A stretch of DNA of 64,000 nt from JBBQYA01 sp031412335. Lineage in GTDB: Bacteria > Bacteroidota > Bacteroidia > Sphingobacteriales > Sphingobacteriaceae. Where the stretch lies: positions 1 through 64,000 of the forward strand of contig JANOCT010000024.1 in NCBI GenBank assembly GCA_031412335.1, in the 5' to 3' direction. The translations under genes were made by a program, and so were the position numbers. The notes under the pieces were generated by a model. That model did no database searches and was not told the DNA's origin. It was given only the letters and a program-made list of their open reading frames with translations. Shown one piece after another: positions 18,101 through 26,142 of the stretch (position 1 is its first letter; each line of letters starts with the position of its first letter).

Positions 18101-20416
18101 TGTAGTCCCGTTCATTACAATTTTTCCACTACCGGTATGTATCCCAGTGTTGGTAATATTACCAGCTACGTTTATTGTTTTACCATTATCTAACAATGAA
18201 CCTTGTAGAATTTTTAGTTCATCTAAAATAGTTATGGATGTTCCACTACCTGCGATAGTAAGAGAATCATTTAATTTATTAACAATAAAATCGTTGAAGC
18301 CAGTTGTAATAGTTCCATTGTTTATTAAAGAAGCACTTTTTTCGTATCCAGTAAAGTTGTCAAAAGTAAATTCGTTAGTTCCGGTATTAAATACGCTTCC
18401 TGCATTAATTTCAAGATCACCACCGATAAATACAGAAAGATTATTATCATTTCTAAATTCTCCATTGCCTATCAATTGCATTTTGTTAAGAACTCTTAAT
18501 GGAAGTGTTAAACGTGCAGTAACACCCGTTTTCGCAGGTATTGAGGCTGGTAAAACATAAGTAGCACCACTCACACGTTGGATGATAAGATTACCAATTC
18601 TGCCATCAGCCGAAACAAAATAATTGTTTCCAGTGCCGCCTTGAGTATGTGTTTTAATGGTAAAAGAACCACCAGACACAACTACATTGGAGCTAAGTGA
18701 ATTAATCTCTATTGCTTTTGCCGGACTTCCTCCACATAAATCAAGAACAGTAATGTTTCCTCCAGACATTTTAAAGGTGTTTACGTTTTGATCTATATTA
18801 AAAGTACCTAGCGATCCATTGATGCCATTTCCATTTCTTGACCCAGTATTTGTTAGATCTTGTGTAATTTGAGCAAAAGTTGTTGGGGTAGTACGCGTAA
18901 ATCTACCACGAAGCAAAAGTTGTCCTCCTGTCATATTAAACGTTGCAAAACCCCCACCTCCATTAGCCGAACGAACTTGTTTTCCATCAATAAAACCACC
19001 ATTAATTTCAAATTGAGCCGCATTGCCTGGAATAGCCCAATATATTAGACTCCCTGATTCGCGAGTAGATACATACCCTGCATTAACAACAAATTTTCCA
19101 TAAACCGAGAAAGATGAACAACTTCCTACATTCGTACCATCTGATCCGGAAACTCCATATGCCAAGTTTATTTCAGTATTATTATCAGCAGTAGTTAATA
19201 ATATCACATCACTATGATTTATAATTAATGCCGCATTTACAGGTATGTAAAAATCGCCGTTTGGACTACCAGCACATTCACCTTCAGATAAAGAAGGAAT
19301 TATTACTTTGTTTTCTAAAACTAAAGTTCCTGTTCTTATCCATAAGGCTTTTTGAAGATTTGGATTTCCTCCACCATTATAACCACCCTTATTGTTTGGA
19401 CCAAACAACCTGAAATTAAAATAATTAGAGGATCGGACGGTTAATTTAAAAGTCTGGTCGATCCCTTTATCCAATACCAAATTATAAAAATCAGTGGTAT
19501 TGTTACATATTATCGAATCGTTTTTAGCTCCAAGAAAATATACTGAAGCTGCTCCAGCGGTAACCCCTGTTAAAGGAGGAAAATTATTAAAATCCGGTGC
19601 AGCCATATTGGTAAATTTTACAAGACCATTATTAACTAGACTTCCTCCAATAGAAACTCGGTGAAACTGCTCGTAATAAAACAGGTATGGTGCTGTACCA
19701 CCTGCCGTAACTGTTGAAGAAGTACTGGTGTTTGTTGCTCCATTACCAACTGTTATTCTACCATTTACCGTTACATTTACAGAACCAGAAATTATTGTGT
19801 TTAGCTTAACAATTGATAAATTATCATTAATTCTATATGTTCCCCTTGTAACATTTAAATTTCCGTTTAATGTTACGTTAGTTAACTGAGTAGCAATAAT
19901 AACAACTGAACTAAGATTCAATTCAAGATTGTTGTAGGTAGTTTGCGTTGGAAAAGTAAATGAAGCAGTATTATAATATTCAGTAGTACCACCTCCTATA
20001 TTTACAAATGTGTTTGTAGCAGCATTTGGAAAATTGACAGAAGATAATCTTAATCTTCCTGAACCTCTAAGTTGACTTAAATCATTAACAAAAGCTGAAG
20101 TTTGAAGATCTAAAACAGATCCGGCATTCAAAATTACTGAAAGATTGTTTGTTAATATATTAGCACTTACGATAACTGTCTTTCCATTCAAAACGGTTAC
20201 AGTATCATTTATAGCTGGTACCGAAGGCGAAACTAGGGTTGTTCCAGATGCGTCGGTTGTCCAGGTATTGGCAGTATTCCAATTACCCGAAGCGCTAAAT
20301 GAATATAAACGTTTAGCAAATGAGTATTGTGAAATAAAAACAAAGAGAACAATTGTAAATAGTGTTCTAACTTTTAAACTACTTTTTCTAATTAATTCGT
20401 AAATCTTGAAATTCAT
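12191..20416 (-). CDS. Giant T9SS type A sorting domain protein with triplicated repeat units
   Basis: About 2741 residues. I start at the ATG at 20414-20416 rather than the in-frame ATG at 20548. The later start gives a proper signal peptide (ending QYSFAK), and a -7 box lies at 20525-20532, between the two candidates. The mature protein has three successive large units, each opening with a SxxGxWNxxxTW-type motif (SASGNWNTANTWT, QNGNYNNPLSWSIDNILKH, NGGDWNDTLTWSTDKVLKH) and continuing with Asn/Thr/Ser/Gly-rich beta-repeat sequence. The C-terminal part has DGYNLVGNPYPSTIDWES and RYIASGQAFFVHTNA, the DEIAISFDAAFSNNHKTNEDA module, a fibronectin-like segment and a T9SS type A domain starting TKSTKFYPIPATDVINVSF. 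Probably a surface or secreted adhesin-like protein; no enzymatic motif seen. Confidence 0.8.
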   Translation of the reverse strand: MNFKIYELIRKSSLKVRTLFTIVLFVFISQYSFAKRLYSFSASGNWNTANTWTTDASGTTLVSPSVPAINDTVTVLNGKTVIVSANILTNNLSVILNAGSVLDLQTSAFVNDLSQLRGSGRLRLSSVNFPNAATNTFVNIGGGTTEYYNTASFTFPTQTTYNNLELNLSSVVIIATQLTNVTLNGNLNVTRGTYRINDNLSIVKLNTIISGSVNVTVNGRITVGNGATNTSTSSTVTAGGTAPYLFYYEQFHRVSIGGSLVNNGLVKFTNMAAPDFNNFPPLTGVTAGAASVYFLGAKNDSIICNNTTDFYNLVLDKGIDQTFKLTVRSSNYFNFRLFGPNNKGGYNGGGNPNLQKALWIRTGTLVLENKVIIPSLSEGECAGSPNGDFYIPVNAALIINHSDVILLTTADNNTEINLAYGVSGSDGTNVGSCSSFSVYGKFVVNAGYVSTRESGSLIYWAIPGNAAQFEINGGFIDGKQVRSANGGGGFATFNMTGGQLLLRGRFTRTTPTTFAQITQDLTNTGSRNGNGINGSLGTFNIDQNVNTFKMSGGNITVLDLCGGSPAKAIEINSLSSNVVVSGGSFTIKTHTQGGTGNNYFVSADGRIGNLIIQRVSGATYVLPASIPAKTGVTARLTLPLRVLNKMQLIGNGEFRNDNNLSVFIGGDLEINAGSVFNTGTNEFTFDNFTGYEKSASLINNGTITTGFNDFIVNKLNDSLTIAGSGTSITILDELKILQGSLLDNGKTINVAGNITNTGIHTGSGKIVMNGTTIIQRISGNGNGQFGNLELNNSGGVAGSVQVEMLANQKVNGNLTFTSSRIFDIKNYQLTIASNTVLIGTFNSNCFIRTAGNQSNGGIRKTFNSTSAFIFPVGTGTNYTPASIQFSATPTTYGSISIRPVNSRNRFVTDPQAFPYYWNIASSGFTGIPANSINHIYNYGNLPDDVSYVPGHYNPFTTSFNFINDVNEVNEANNTINFLGVDDLNGDFTAGVPAAFGVVTVFYSRQNGNYNNPLSWSIDNILKHAGSSSVTVPGASNPVIIGDGTTFFHTILVVADSAQAGSLQISSGSILDVATRKGNNFGVLTDFDVIGSGKLKISSTLPNAEFPAGDFGQFIGESGGTVEYYTTGAVDFTIPATSISPSFLNLVNYRNLEVTPAAGRIITMPDVDIQIFENFTSKGIGTGQTNLNTVNSRTLNVDSSLLVQSGVLRFFNTTIQTINIGKNLEVSTGATFGINNAGSALTHVLNISKNVINNGTIDFNDGANRIVNLVFNSSLNSSFSGTGLLTDIGLLRIDKGNDRSTILDFSVSGTLTATINNWLTLTNGTFRVSRSGGSYLTPTFFIRNDNSIFTIPQSARFSLNNATAFIRVGSYDNDGSDIRLEGELEIINGSFYQGDTTRNRHHDIEFSASGLSEIDVQAGRLYVNGQIRANALAGNSILNYKQSGGNVIIAARNSAGTGLPNFQVEGLGSVFNMSNNAQLTMKRATNNSQDMIIRPEFYSVTGGTIIFAKDVSATTDTIDLSTSIELNNLEVRNFSSTIFAACRMVISGLELKGNLTIQPFAVFRANGLDVSLAGNFINQNASNLQGLTVGGYMPGSSTQLTTFNSVSSNQQISGVSGNRTNFAELVILNSSDTVKLSANTLITVNNQFSMINGVFNDGGNIITLLGDVFNSAQHLGTGSILFAGNSTQVISGNGFGRFANISINNLNNGAIASGSFQIDGVLNFISNAVLDINQYKLTLTNTATTAVISTGLPLGSSNSRFIETFGLPGDLGVQKSFPTGAHNFVFPIGVLGKYTPAQINVTANTATGTVIIKPINAKHPLTTDNAVDKELSFYWITIPSGFAGLTVNQSYTYQQIDVNGTEANYDDGRLLATDWTSTGSVNTLTNVISYSGVSYLEGEYTAGEPSEFSTLIFFYSRNATNGGDWNDTLTWSTDKVLKHDGAYADTIPFISNGVVIASGHSVTVMNDSTKAATLALVGNARLDIAGTTTGHSFSLVNGTGTLALNSDEFPDGDFSEFFSASGGTVEYSGTYTIPNQALYNNLTFSGSGIKTLPVTNITMNGDLTIEGIVSNLINSSNITIRKNWINNGIYLAGNSTVFLNSASAQSISGDSISRFHNLTIQGSGIKTLGTSIRLKGTLLAEANTTLVSNGLLTITSDALNTGRVAELPTTANIVGQINVQRYIPQIITGPGAPRRNRFLSVPVNTSNSFNLLELQDDIFISGPNPLLNGFDVTPNNRHSVYKYDETVDGTADYGYQGFATTSTNAPTATGLVVLIRGSREQGSATFTPPFVNPDPVTMDYTGEINRGDISANVTYTETSGGASADGYNLVGNPYPSTIDWESNGFTKTNLEDAIYIYNPSNNSYATYINGIGTNGGSRYIASGQAFFVHTNALDPELTFRENVKVGNTPSNMFRSATLSNLLKIKLVESSVSSDEIAISFDAAFSNNHKTNEDAVKLLNPILNISSFSNDRRKLSINRMGNQNLSDTIPLSISGSVKSYTLEMDGINSFISGEELFLKDNFTGITYNLQNTNSIIFNITSDIRSTGDSRFELIRKQSSVLPISLLSFSGKKQNNASLLEWNTSNEINNQKFNIERSLDGITFKTIGEIKPKFSSISSNYNFLDENPALQINYYRLKQTDLNGKFTYSKLISINFSSLITKSTKFYPIPATDVINVSFESLIDGNITIQILDVFGKIVYRNEQKISKGNTIISESINHLIKGAYIIELKNNNSIIEKQTFVKI

Positions 20417-20793
20417 AATATTGCTAATAAGTTGGTATAAAGTTATACCTATAAAAAAAATAACGCGAGAGCATATATTCTTTTGCATTTGCAAATCTTG
20501 GAACGTAATTACAAATTGAATGGTCAAAGATACCAACCAGATTATCACTCGCTATACCACTAAACTAGTATTTTGAGATAAGTAGATTTACGTAGTTTTT
20601 TAAAAAAATATCTGTGGTACGGGTGAAGTGTTTTTTTGTTTCGCTAAAAACAAAAGTGGCTTTAAGCTTTAACTGCTCATATTAAGCATGTTAAATTTTA
20701 TAAATTTATTGTATTAACCATCAGAAATTGCCTTTATAACAAATAATGTGTATAAAAAACTGATAAGTTCTAATTGAAAAATTTCTAAATTCT
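20417..20793. other. Intergenic region upstream of the giant T9SS gene
   Basis: This 377-bp stretch separates the phosphatase gene (ending 20794) from the giant T9SS gene (starting 20416), both on the minus strand. It holds a -7-like box (20525-20532) and an AT-rich hairpin, TTTTGTTT (20634-20641) with AAACAAAA (20648-20655), which might end phosphatase transcription but has no T tract. Nothing else is recognised. Confidence 0.5.
20525..20532 (-). promoter_or_regulatory. -7 promoter box for the giant T9SS gene
   Basis: The minus strand reads TATCTTTG, an exact TAnnTTTG match. It is 109 bp upstream of the chosen start at 20416 and downstream of the alternative ATG at 20548, which favours the later start. 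No -33 TTTG is seen at the normal spacing. Confidence 0.45.
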
Positions 20794-22440
20794 TTAAGGT
20801 TTAAATAAAAATTCGATAGGCTTGCCTGTGCAACCATTAGGAAATTCGATGTTGAGTAACATAGATAAGGTAGGCGCAATATCTGTTATAAAAACCTGTT
20901 CAACTGAACTTCCAGATTTAATATTCCAGCCATACCAAAGTAAAGGGACATGCGTATCGTATGAATAAGCAGAGCCGTGAGTGGAACCAGTTACTCCATA
21001 TTCTATTAAACCTGGTTCTAAAATTATTATCACGTCACCAGATCTTTTATGGTTAAATCCATTTTGAACTAAGTTCTTTATTCCATTTCTAAATTCATTT
21101 TCCTCCAGAGTTTTCGCAGTAATAGTATTAGCTACCCCTTTAAATTCCATTAAAAAAGCAGAAACTTTATCTGTAATTTTATCTAAATCCATTGATTTTG
21201 AAATCATTAACGATTTGTTGAAATAAACCTGGTCGTTATCTAAATCACTAATCCATTTACCTTCGCCATAGGTTTTTGTCATAAATAAATTTAATTCCTC
21301 TCTCACTTTCCTAATATCAAATAAGCCAGCAGGAATTTTATGATCGGATAAATATTTTGGATTTTGGATTGCGGCATGGTCGGCTGTTAGAAAAATCAAA
21401 TAATTACCTTTCCCAATATCTGCATCCAATTGATTAATAAATTCCTCTAAATCTTTATCTAATCGCAAGTAAGTATCTTCTGTTTCTATGGAATTGGTTC
21501 CAAATTGGTGGCCAACATAATCTGTACAAGAAAAACTGATTGTCAAAAAATCAGTAATATCATCTTCACCCATTTTTTCAGCAATAATAATTTCTTCTGC
21601 AAAATCTTTCGTTACTGTATTTCCAAATGGTGTTCTTCTTAGCAATTCAAAATTGTCCTTTTTTAATTTAGGTAAATCATACGGAAATACTGGTCGAGAA
21701 TCTTTAGAATACGGTTGTTCGTAAGGTGTTTCGTCGGCTGTACTTGCCGTATATTGTGCAATTGGATAAAGTGTATTCCAAGGTTTGCTTAAATAGGTTT
21801 CTGCTACTTTTTTAGAATTCCAGTTTTTTACCCATTCTGGCAAATCATTCATATAAAAAGAGCTTGTGATAAAATTACCAGTTCCTGCATCAAACCAATA
21901 AGCAGCATTTGCAGAATGGCCAGATGGCAGAATCGATCCTCGATCTTTCATAGAAACACCAAAAACCTTTGATTTAAAATTAGTCGCCAACATTAACTCA
22001 TCAGTAATTGTGGTAACCAACAAATTTTTTGGTGACATTTTACCAGCTTTTCCTGGTGCACCAACTGTTTGCACAACATCATCTTGAACACAATAAACCG
22101 AACTATCATTTAATCGGTTATACCAATCGTTTCCTACAATTCCATGGATTGTTGGTGTGGTGCCAGTGTAAATAGAAGCATGTCCTGGACCAGTATAAGT
22201 AGGAACAAAATTATATTTTGCATTTTTGCAATTGAATCCATCTTTCATTAATTTTTTAAATCCACCGTTTCCAAGTTTATCCCAATATCGTTCAATATAA
22301 TCTGACCGCATTTGATCCACTACAATTCCAACTACTAATTTAGGCCTTCGTAAGGATTCTGCAGAAGTTTTCTTTTGAGCAGAAACATTGAAAAAATTGA
22401 GTAAAAGGATAAAAAGAATAACAAATCGAAGAAAAAGCAT
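20794..22440 (-). CDS. Alkaline phosphatase family protein, PafA-like
   Basis: Probable secreted phosphomonoesterase of the alkaline phosphatase superfamily. The start at 22440 (MLFLRFVILF) is preferred over an in-frame ATG nine codons upstream because it begins the signal peptide, which ends NVSA before QKK. Counted from 22440, the metal-binding Asp42 is in VVGIVVDQMR, Thr83 in PTYTGPGH is the expected nucleophile, and GND (Asn104) and KDR (Lys165, Arg167) match the Asn, Lys and Arg that mark PafA-type monoesterases. Further metal ligands are in SCTDYVGHQFG, TADHAAI and STHGSAYSYDTHVPL. It stands alone between noncoding stretches. Substrate and phosphate regulation cannot be read from the sequence; phosphodiesterase relatives lack the Lys/Arg pair. 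Confidence 0.85.
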   Translation of the reverse strand: MLFLRFVILFILLLNFFNVSAQKKTSAESLRRPKLVVGIVVDQMRSDYIERYWDKLGNGGFKKLMKDGFNCKNAKYNFVPTYTGPGHASIYTGTTPTIHGIVGNDWYNRLNDSSVYCVQDDVVQTVGAPGKAGKMSPKNLLVTTITDELMLATNFKSKVFGVSMKDRGSILPSGHSANAAYWFDAGTGNFITSSFYMNDLPEWVKNWNSKKVAETYLSKPWNTLYPIAQYTASTADETPYEQPYSKDSRPVFPYDLPKLKKDNFELLRRTPFGNTVTKDFAEEIIIAEKMGEDDITDFLTISFSCTDYVGHQFGTNSIETEDTYLRLDKDLEEFINQLDADIGKGNYLIFLTADHAAIQNPKYLSDHKIPAGLFDIRKVREELNLFMTKTYGEGKWISDLDNDQVYFNKSLMISKSMDLDKITDKVSAFLMEFKGVANTITAKTLEENEFRNGIKNLVQNGFNHKRSGDVIIILEPGLIEYGVTGSTHGSAYSYDTHVPLLWYGWNIKSGSSVEQVFITDIAPTLSMLLNIEFPNGCTGKPIEFLFKP

Positions 22441-22906
22441 AGTTGGATTTTTTGCCAAATCTACCAATAGGTAATTTGGTTATGTGTTAAGTAATTGTAA
22501 ATTTTTATTGAGGTTGAATAACGGGATTGAGTTAATTTTTGACAATTCAAGAGGTGAACATAAATTATTAGCTCAAAAAAGAATAGATAGGTAATTGGAT
22601 ATAATTAATACCAAAATATTTAATAACCTAAAAAGATCGTATTATGACAACTGTAAAAGAAAAAATAGAATTTAATAACTAAATTATATTCGGCCTAAAA
22701 GAGTGTTTGATAACTAATTAAGTTTAAAAAGGAAATAAATACAAAATTGTTTGTAATGTGAAACAACAAAAAAGTAAAATAATGTCTTAAAATATTTAAT
22801 TGTTTGAAAACTAAATCTATAAATCACAAATTTCACTCTTATTTTAATTTTAGAAGATAATTATTTTCAAAAAAATAATTACTCAAAAATCCAAAAAACT
22901 TCTTCC
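22441..22906. other. Intergenic region between atpG and the phosphatase gene
   Basis: A 466-bp AT-rich stretch with no coding frame of note. Next to atpG is an all-AT inverted repeat, TAATTATTTT (22858-22867) with AAAATAATTA (22872-22881), a possible weak end signal for the ATP synthase operon. The part near 22440 must carry the phosphatase promoter, but no exact TAnnTTTG box was found on the minus strand. No RNA gene recognised. Confidence 0.45.
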
Positions 22907-23806
22907 TTAATTTGCACTCAATGCATTTGCACCACTTACAATTTCCAATATTTCATTAGTAATTGATGCCTGTCTCGCTTGGTTGTAAGATAATTTAAGA
23001 GCTTTTAATAAATCACCTGCGTTTTCTGTTGCTTTATCCATCGCTGTCATTCTTGCTCCATGTTCTGATGCATGACTATCTAATAATGCTTTGTAAAAGG
23101 TGATCTTAATTGATTTTGGTATCAATTCTTTAACGATTTCTTCCGCAGATGGCTCCAGAATATAATCTGTTTTATGATTAGTAATTTCCTTTTTTGTTTT
23201 ATCTAAAAGTTCCGTTGGTTTGGCAAGTGGTAATAATTGTTCGCTTACAAGTACTTGAACCGCTGCATTTTTAAATTGGTTGTAAATCAATTCAACCCAA
23301 TCATATTTACCTTCTGCATATCCTTTCATTATTTCATCAACTACAATGGTAGCATTCTGAAAATTCAAGGCATTAAATAATTCATTATTATTACCAATTA
23401 CATTAAATTTATTTCGGCTGAAATAATCTTGAGATTTTTTTCCAACGGCAACAATGTGCAAGTTTCCATTCTTTTTTTGAGATGAATACTTACTTTCAAT
23501 TAATTGATTAGCCGTTTTTATTGCATTGGTATTAAAAGCACCTGCCAAACCTCTGTTAGAAGTTACAACAATTAATAATACATTTTTTACTTCGCGTTCC
23601 TGTGCATATTCACTTGGATTTCCTTCTAGATTTTCCGTAAGGTTGGTCAGCATTTCTTTTAATTTATTAGCATACGGGCGCATTTGTACAATGGCATCCG
23701 TTGCGCGCTTTAGTTTTGCCGCCGATACCATTTTCATTGCTTTTGTAATCTGCTGAGTTGAGTTTACTGATGCAATTCGAATTCGTACTTCTTTTAAATT
23801 TGCCAT
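22907..23806 (-). CDS. atpG: ATP synthase F1 gamma subunit
   Basis: Central rotor stalk of F1F0 ATP synthase, transmitting rotation of the c ring to the catalytic alpha/beta hexamer. The 299-residue protein begins ANLKEVRIRIASVNSTQQITKAMKMVSAAKLKRA, the conserved N-terminal coiled-coil helix. It ends with the conserved C-terminal helix containing ARMTAMDKATENAGDLL and YNQARQASITNEILEIVSGA. The central Rossmann-like domain has VTSNRGLAGAFN. Last gene of atpB-E-F-H-A-G; no atpD or atpC follows. Confidence 0.95.
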   Translation of the reverse strand: MANLKEVRIRIASVNSTQQITKAMKMVSAAKLKRATDAIVQMRPYANKLKEMLTNLTENLEGNPSEYAQEREVKNVLLIVVTSNRGLAGAFNTNAIKTANQLIESKYSSQKKNGNLHIVAVGKKSQDYFSRNKFNVIGNNNELFNALNFQNATIVVDEIMKGYAEGKYDWVELIYNQFKNAAVQVLVSEQLLPLAKPTELLDKTKKEITNHKTDYILEPSAEEIVKELIPKSIKITFYKALLDSHASEHGARMTAMDKATENAGDLLKALKLSYNQARQASITNEILEIVSGANALSAN

Positions 23807-23884
23807 GTGCTGTTTTTTGAAATGATAAAATGAAGAGTAAAAAATTACTCTTCATCTCAATTTCTATTTTATTCCATTAATAAA

Positions 23885-25459
23885 TTAATATCCTGCAACC
23901 AGTTCTTTTGCTACTGTTTCTAAAACCGAAGTTTGTGCATCAGTAAATGTTCCTTTTTTCAATGCGTCCAATACATCTTTATGTCGAACTTGCATTTGCT
24001 GTAAAAACTGCTCTTCAAATTCTTTTACTTTATCAATTGGTACTGATCGTAGCAAACCTTTAGTTCCTAAATAAATAATAGCAACTTGATTTTCTACCGT
24101 CATAGGAGAATACTGACCTTGCTTTAAAATCTCAACATTTCTCGTTCCCTTATCAATAACTGCTTTGGTACTTGCGTCCAAATCAGAACCAAATTTTGAG
24201 AATGCTTCCAATTCACGAAATTGAGCCTGATCTAATTTTAATGTACCTGCTACTTTTTTCATGGATTTAATTTGTGCATTTCCACCCACACGTGATACCG
24301 AAATACCTACGTTAATAGCTGGTCTAACTCCTGCATTAAATAAATTGGACTCCAAAAATATCTGACCATCTGTAATCGAAATTACATTTGTAGGAATATA
24401 AGCAGATACATCTCCCGCTTGAGTTTCGATAATTGGTAATGCAGTTAATGAACCTCCACCTTTTACCAAAGGACGAATGCTTTCAGGCAAATCGTTCATA
24501 TTTCTGGCAATTTCGTCGGATGCATTAATTTTTGCTGCTCTTTCTAACAATCGACTATGTAGGTAAAAAACATCCCCTGGATAAGCCTCACGACCTGGCG
24601 GACGACGTAATAAAAGTGAAACTTCGCGGTAAGCAACTGCTTGTTTCGACAAATCATCATAAACAATTAATGCTGGACGACCAGTATCTCTAAAAAATTC
24701 ACCAATAGCTGCACCAGCAAAAGGGGCATAAAACTGCATCGGAGCAGGATCAGCTGCCGAAGCTGCAACAATAACGGTATATGGTGTAGCTCCTTTTTCG
24801 TCTAACGCCTTAACTATGTTTGCTACAGTCGAGTTTTTTTGACCAATAGCTACATAAATACAAAATACAGGTTCGCCTCTATCGTAAAATTCTTTTTGGT
24901 TAATGATAGTATCAATGGCAACTGCAGTTTTTCCCGTTTGTCTGTCACCAATAATTAACTCTCGCTGACCTCTACCAATTGGAATCATCGCATCAATTGC
25001 TTTTATTCCAGTTTGCAATGGCTCATTTACAGGCTGACGAAAAATAACTCCTGGTGCTTTTCGCTCCAAAGGCATTTCATACGTTTCACCTTGAATTGGT
25101 CCTTTACCATCAATTGGTAATCCTAATGTATTTACTACACGACCCAACATTCCTTCTCCAACTTTAATTGAAGCGATTTTTTTAGTTCGTTTTAAGGTAT
25201 CACCTTCTTTAATTGTGTCGGAAGATCCTAATAAAACCACCCCAACATTGTCTTCTTCCAGATTTAAAACTATGCCTTGCAAACCTTTTTCAAATTCAAC
25301 CAATTCACCTGATTGAACTTTGGTAAGTCCGTAAACACGGGCAATTCCATCTCCTACTTGCAATACAGTTCCTACTTCTTCCAGTTCTGCAGCGGTTTTA
25401 AATCCCGATAATTGTTGTCTGAGTATTGCCGAAACTTCGTCTGGTCTTACGTCTACCAT
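23885..25459 (-). CDS. atpA: ATP synthase F1 alpha subunit
   Basis: Noncatalytic nucleotide-binding subunit of the F1 hexamer. The 524 residues include the P-loop GDRQTGKT (residues 171-178), the stretch VAIGQKNSTVANIVKAL, and the alpha signature region PAINVGISVSRVGG containing the conserved arginine that completes the catalytic site on beta. The N-terminal helix VDVRPDEVSAILRQQL binds the delta subunit. It lies 48 bp after atpH and 78 bp before atpG. Length and motifs are typical. Confidence 0.97.
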   Translation of the reverse strand: MVDVRPDEVSAILRQQLSGFKTAAELEEVGTVLQVGDGIARVYGLTKVQSGELVEFEKGLQGIVLNLEEDNVGVVLLGSSDTIKEGDTLKRTKKIASIKVGEGMLGRVVNTLGLPIDGKGPIQGETYEMPLERKAPGVIFRQPVNEPLQTGIKAIDAMIPIGRGQRELIIGDRQTGKTAVAIDTIINQKEFYDRGEPVFCIYVAIGQKNSTVANIVKALDEKGATPYTVIVAASAADPAPMQFYAPFAGAAIGEFFRDTGRPALIVYDDLSKQAVAYREVSLLLRRPPGREAYPGDVFYLHSRLLERAAKINASDEIARNMNDLPESIRPLVKGGGSLTALPIIETQAGDVSAYIPTNVISITDGQIFLESNLFNAGVRPAINVGISVSRVGGNAQIKSMKKVAGTLKLDQAQFRELEAFSKFGSDLDASTKAVIDKGTRNVEILKQGQYSPMTVENQVAIIYLGTKGLLRSVPIDKVKEFEEQFLQQMQVRHKDVLDALKKGTFTDAQTSVLETVAKELVAGY

Positions 25460-25507
25460 GATATTTGTTATTTGGTTTTTTCTTAAATCGTTTTGTTAAA
25501 TCAAAAA

Positions 25508-26065
25508 TTACAACGTTGAAACATAGTCGAAACTTTGAAAATTCTTTTTTAGCTTATTAATACTTTTACTAATTGATGAATCAATTTGACGATCTCCAAC
25601 AGTTAGAATAAATCCTCCAATTAGCGATGCATCAATTTTTTTTATCAGGATAACTTTGTTATTTGTCATTTGCTCAACCTGAGCAATAATCGCATTCTCA
25701 TTTTCAGCAGATAGTTCGGAAGCTGATACAACTTGCGCCGTTACAATATTTTGTATTTTCTGATATTGTGTTAAAAACTCTTTAGCAGTTGCCTGCAACA
25801 GATTTTCTCTTCTTTTAGTTGCCATTATTTCAAGAAACGCCAAACTTACTTTGCTTATCTTTTTTCCGAATATCTCTATTAATATAGATTTTTTCTTTTC
25901 GATAGAAACAATAGGATTTTGCAATAATGCACTCAAATCTGGACTTGCAGTTAGCGTTTCAGAAAAAAGTTTCATATCGCTATATACAGCTTCTAATGTT
26001 TTTTGCTCTTGTGCTAAATCAATAAGTGATTTAGCGTATCTGCTGGTAACTGTTAATTCAGACAT
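25508..26065 (-). CDS. atpH: ATP synthase F1 delta subunit
   Basis: Peripheral-stalk subunit linking the b subunits to the top of F1 (OSCP homologue). The 185 residues show the N-terminal helical bundle starting VTSRYAKSLIDLAQEQKTLE and the C-terminal region VTAQVVSASELSAENENAIIAQ and DASLIGGFILTVGDRQIDSSI, which is the family signature. It lies between atpF and atpA, the normal position. Confidence 0.92.
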   Translation of the reverse strand: MSELTVTSRYAKSLIDLAQEQKTLEAVYSDMKLFSETLTASPDLSALLQNPIVSIEKKKSILIEIFGKKISKVSLAFLEIMATKRRENLLQATAKEFLTQYQKIQNIVTAQVVSASELSAENENAIIAQVEQMTNNKVILIKKIDASLIGGFILTVGDRQIDSSISKSINKLKKNFQSFDYVSTL

Positions 26066-26142
26066 AGTTTTGTTATCGAATTTTGTAAATTTTAATTAAT
26101 CCAAGGTGTTTATTTTGAACTAATTACCTATCTGATTACCGT

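Noticed and set aside
12191..20416. DNA-level tandem repeats or a CRISPR array within the giant gene
   Set aside because: The repeated motifs are divergent at DNA level and make sense as protein repeats; there are no regularly spaced identical repeats anywhere in the window.
12191..20548. Many open frames on the plus strand inside the giant T9SS gene, the longest at 18147-18560
   Set aside because: They are antisense to a 2700-codon frame with biased composition, have no recognisable protein features, and no promoter or ribosome site supports them.
23667..23855. 62-codon minus-strand frame overlapping the start of atpG
   Set aside because: It is a different reading frame of the highly conserved atpG N-terminal coding region and shows no protein features.
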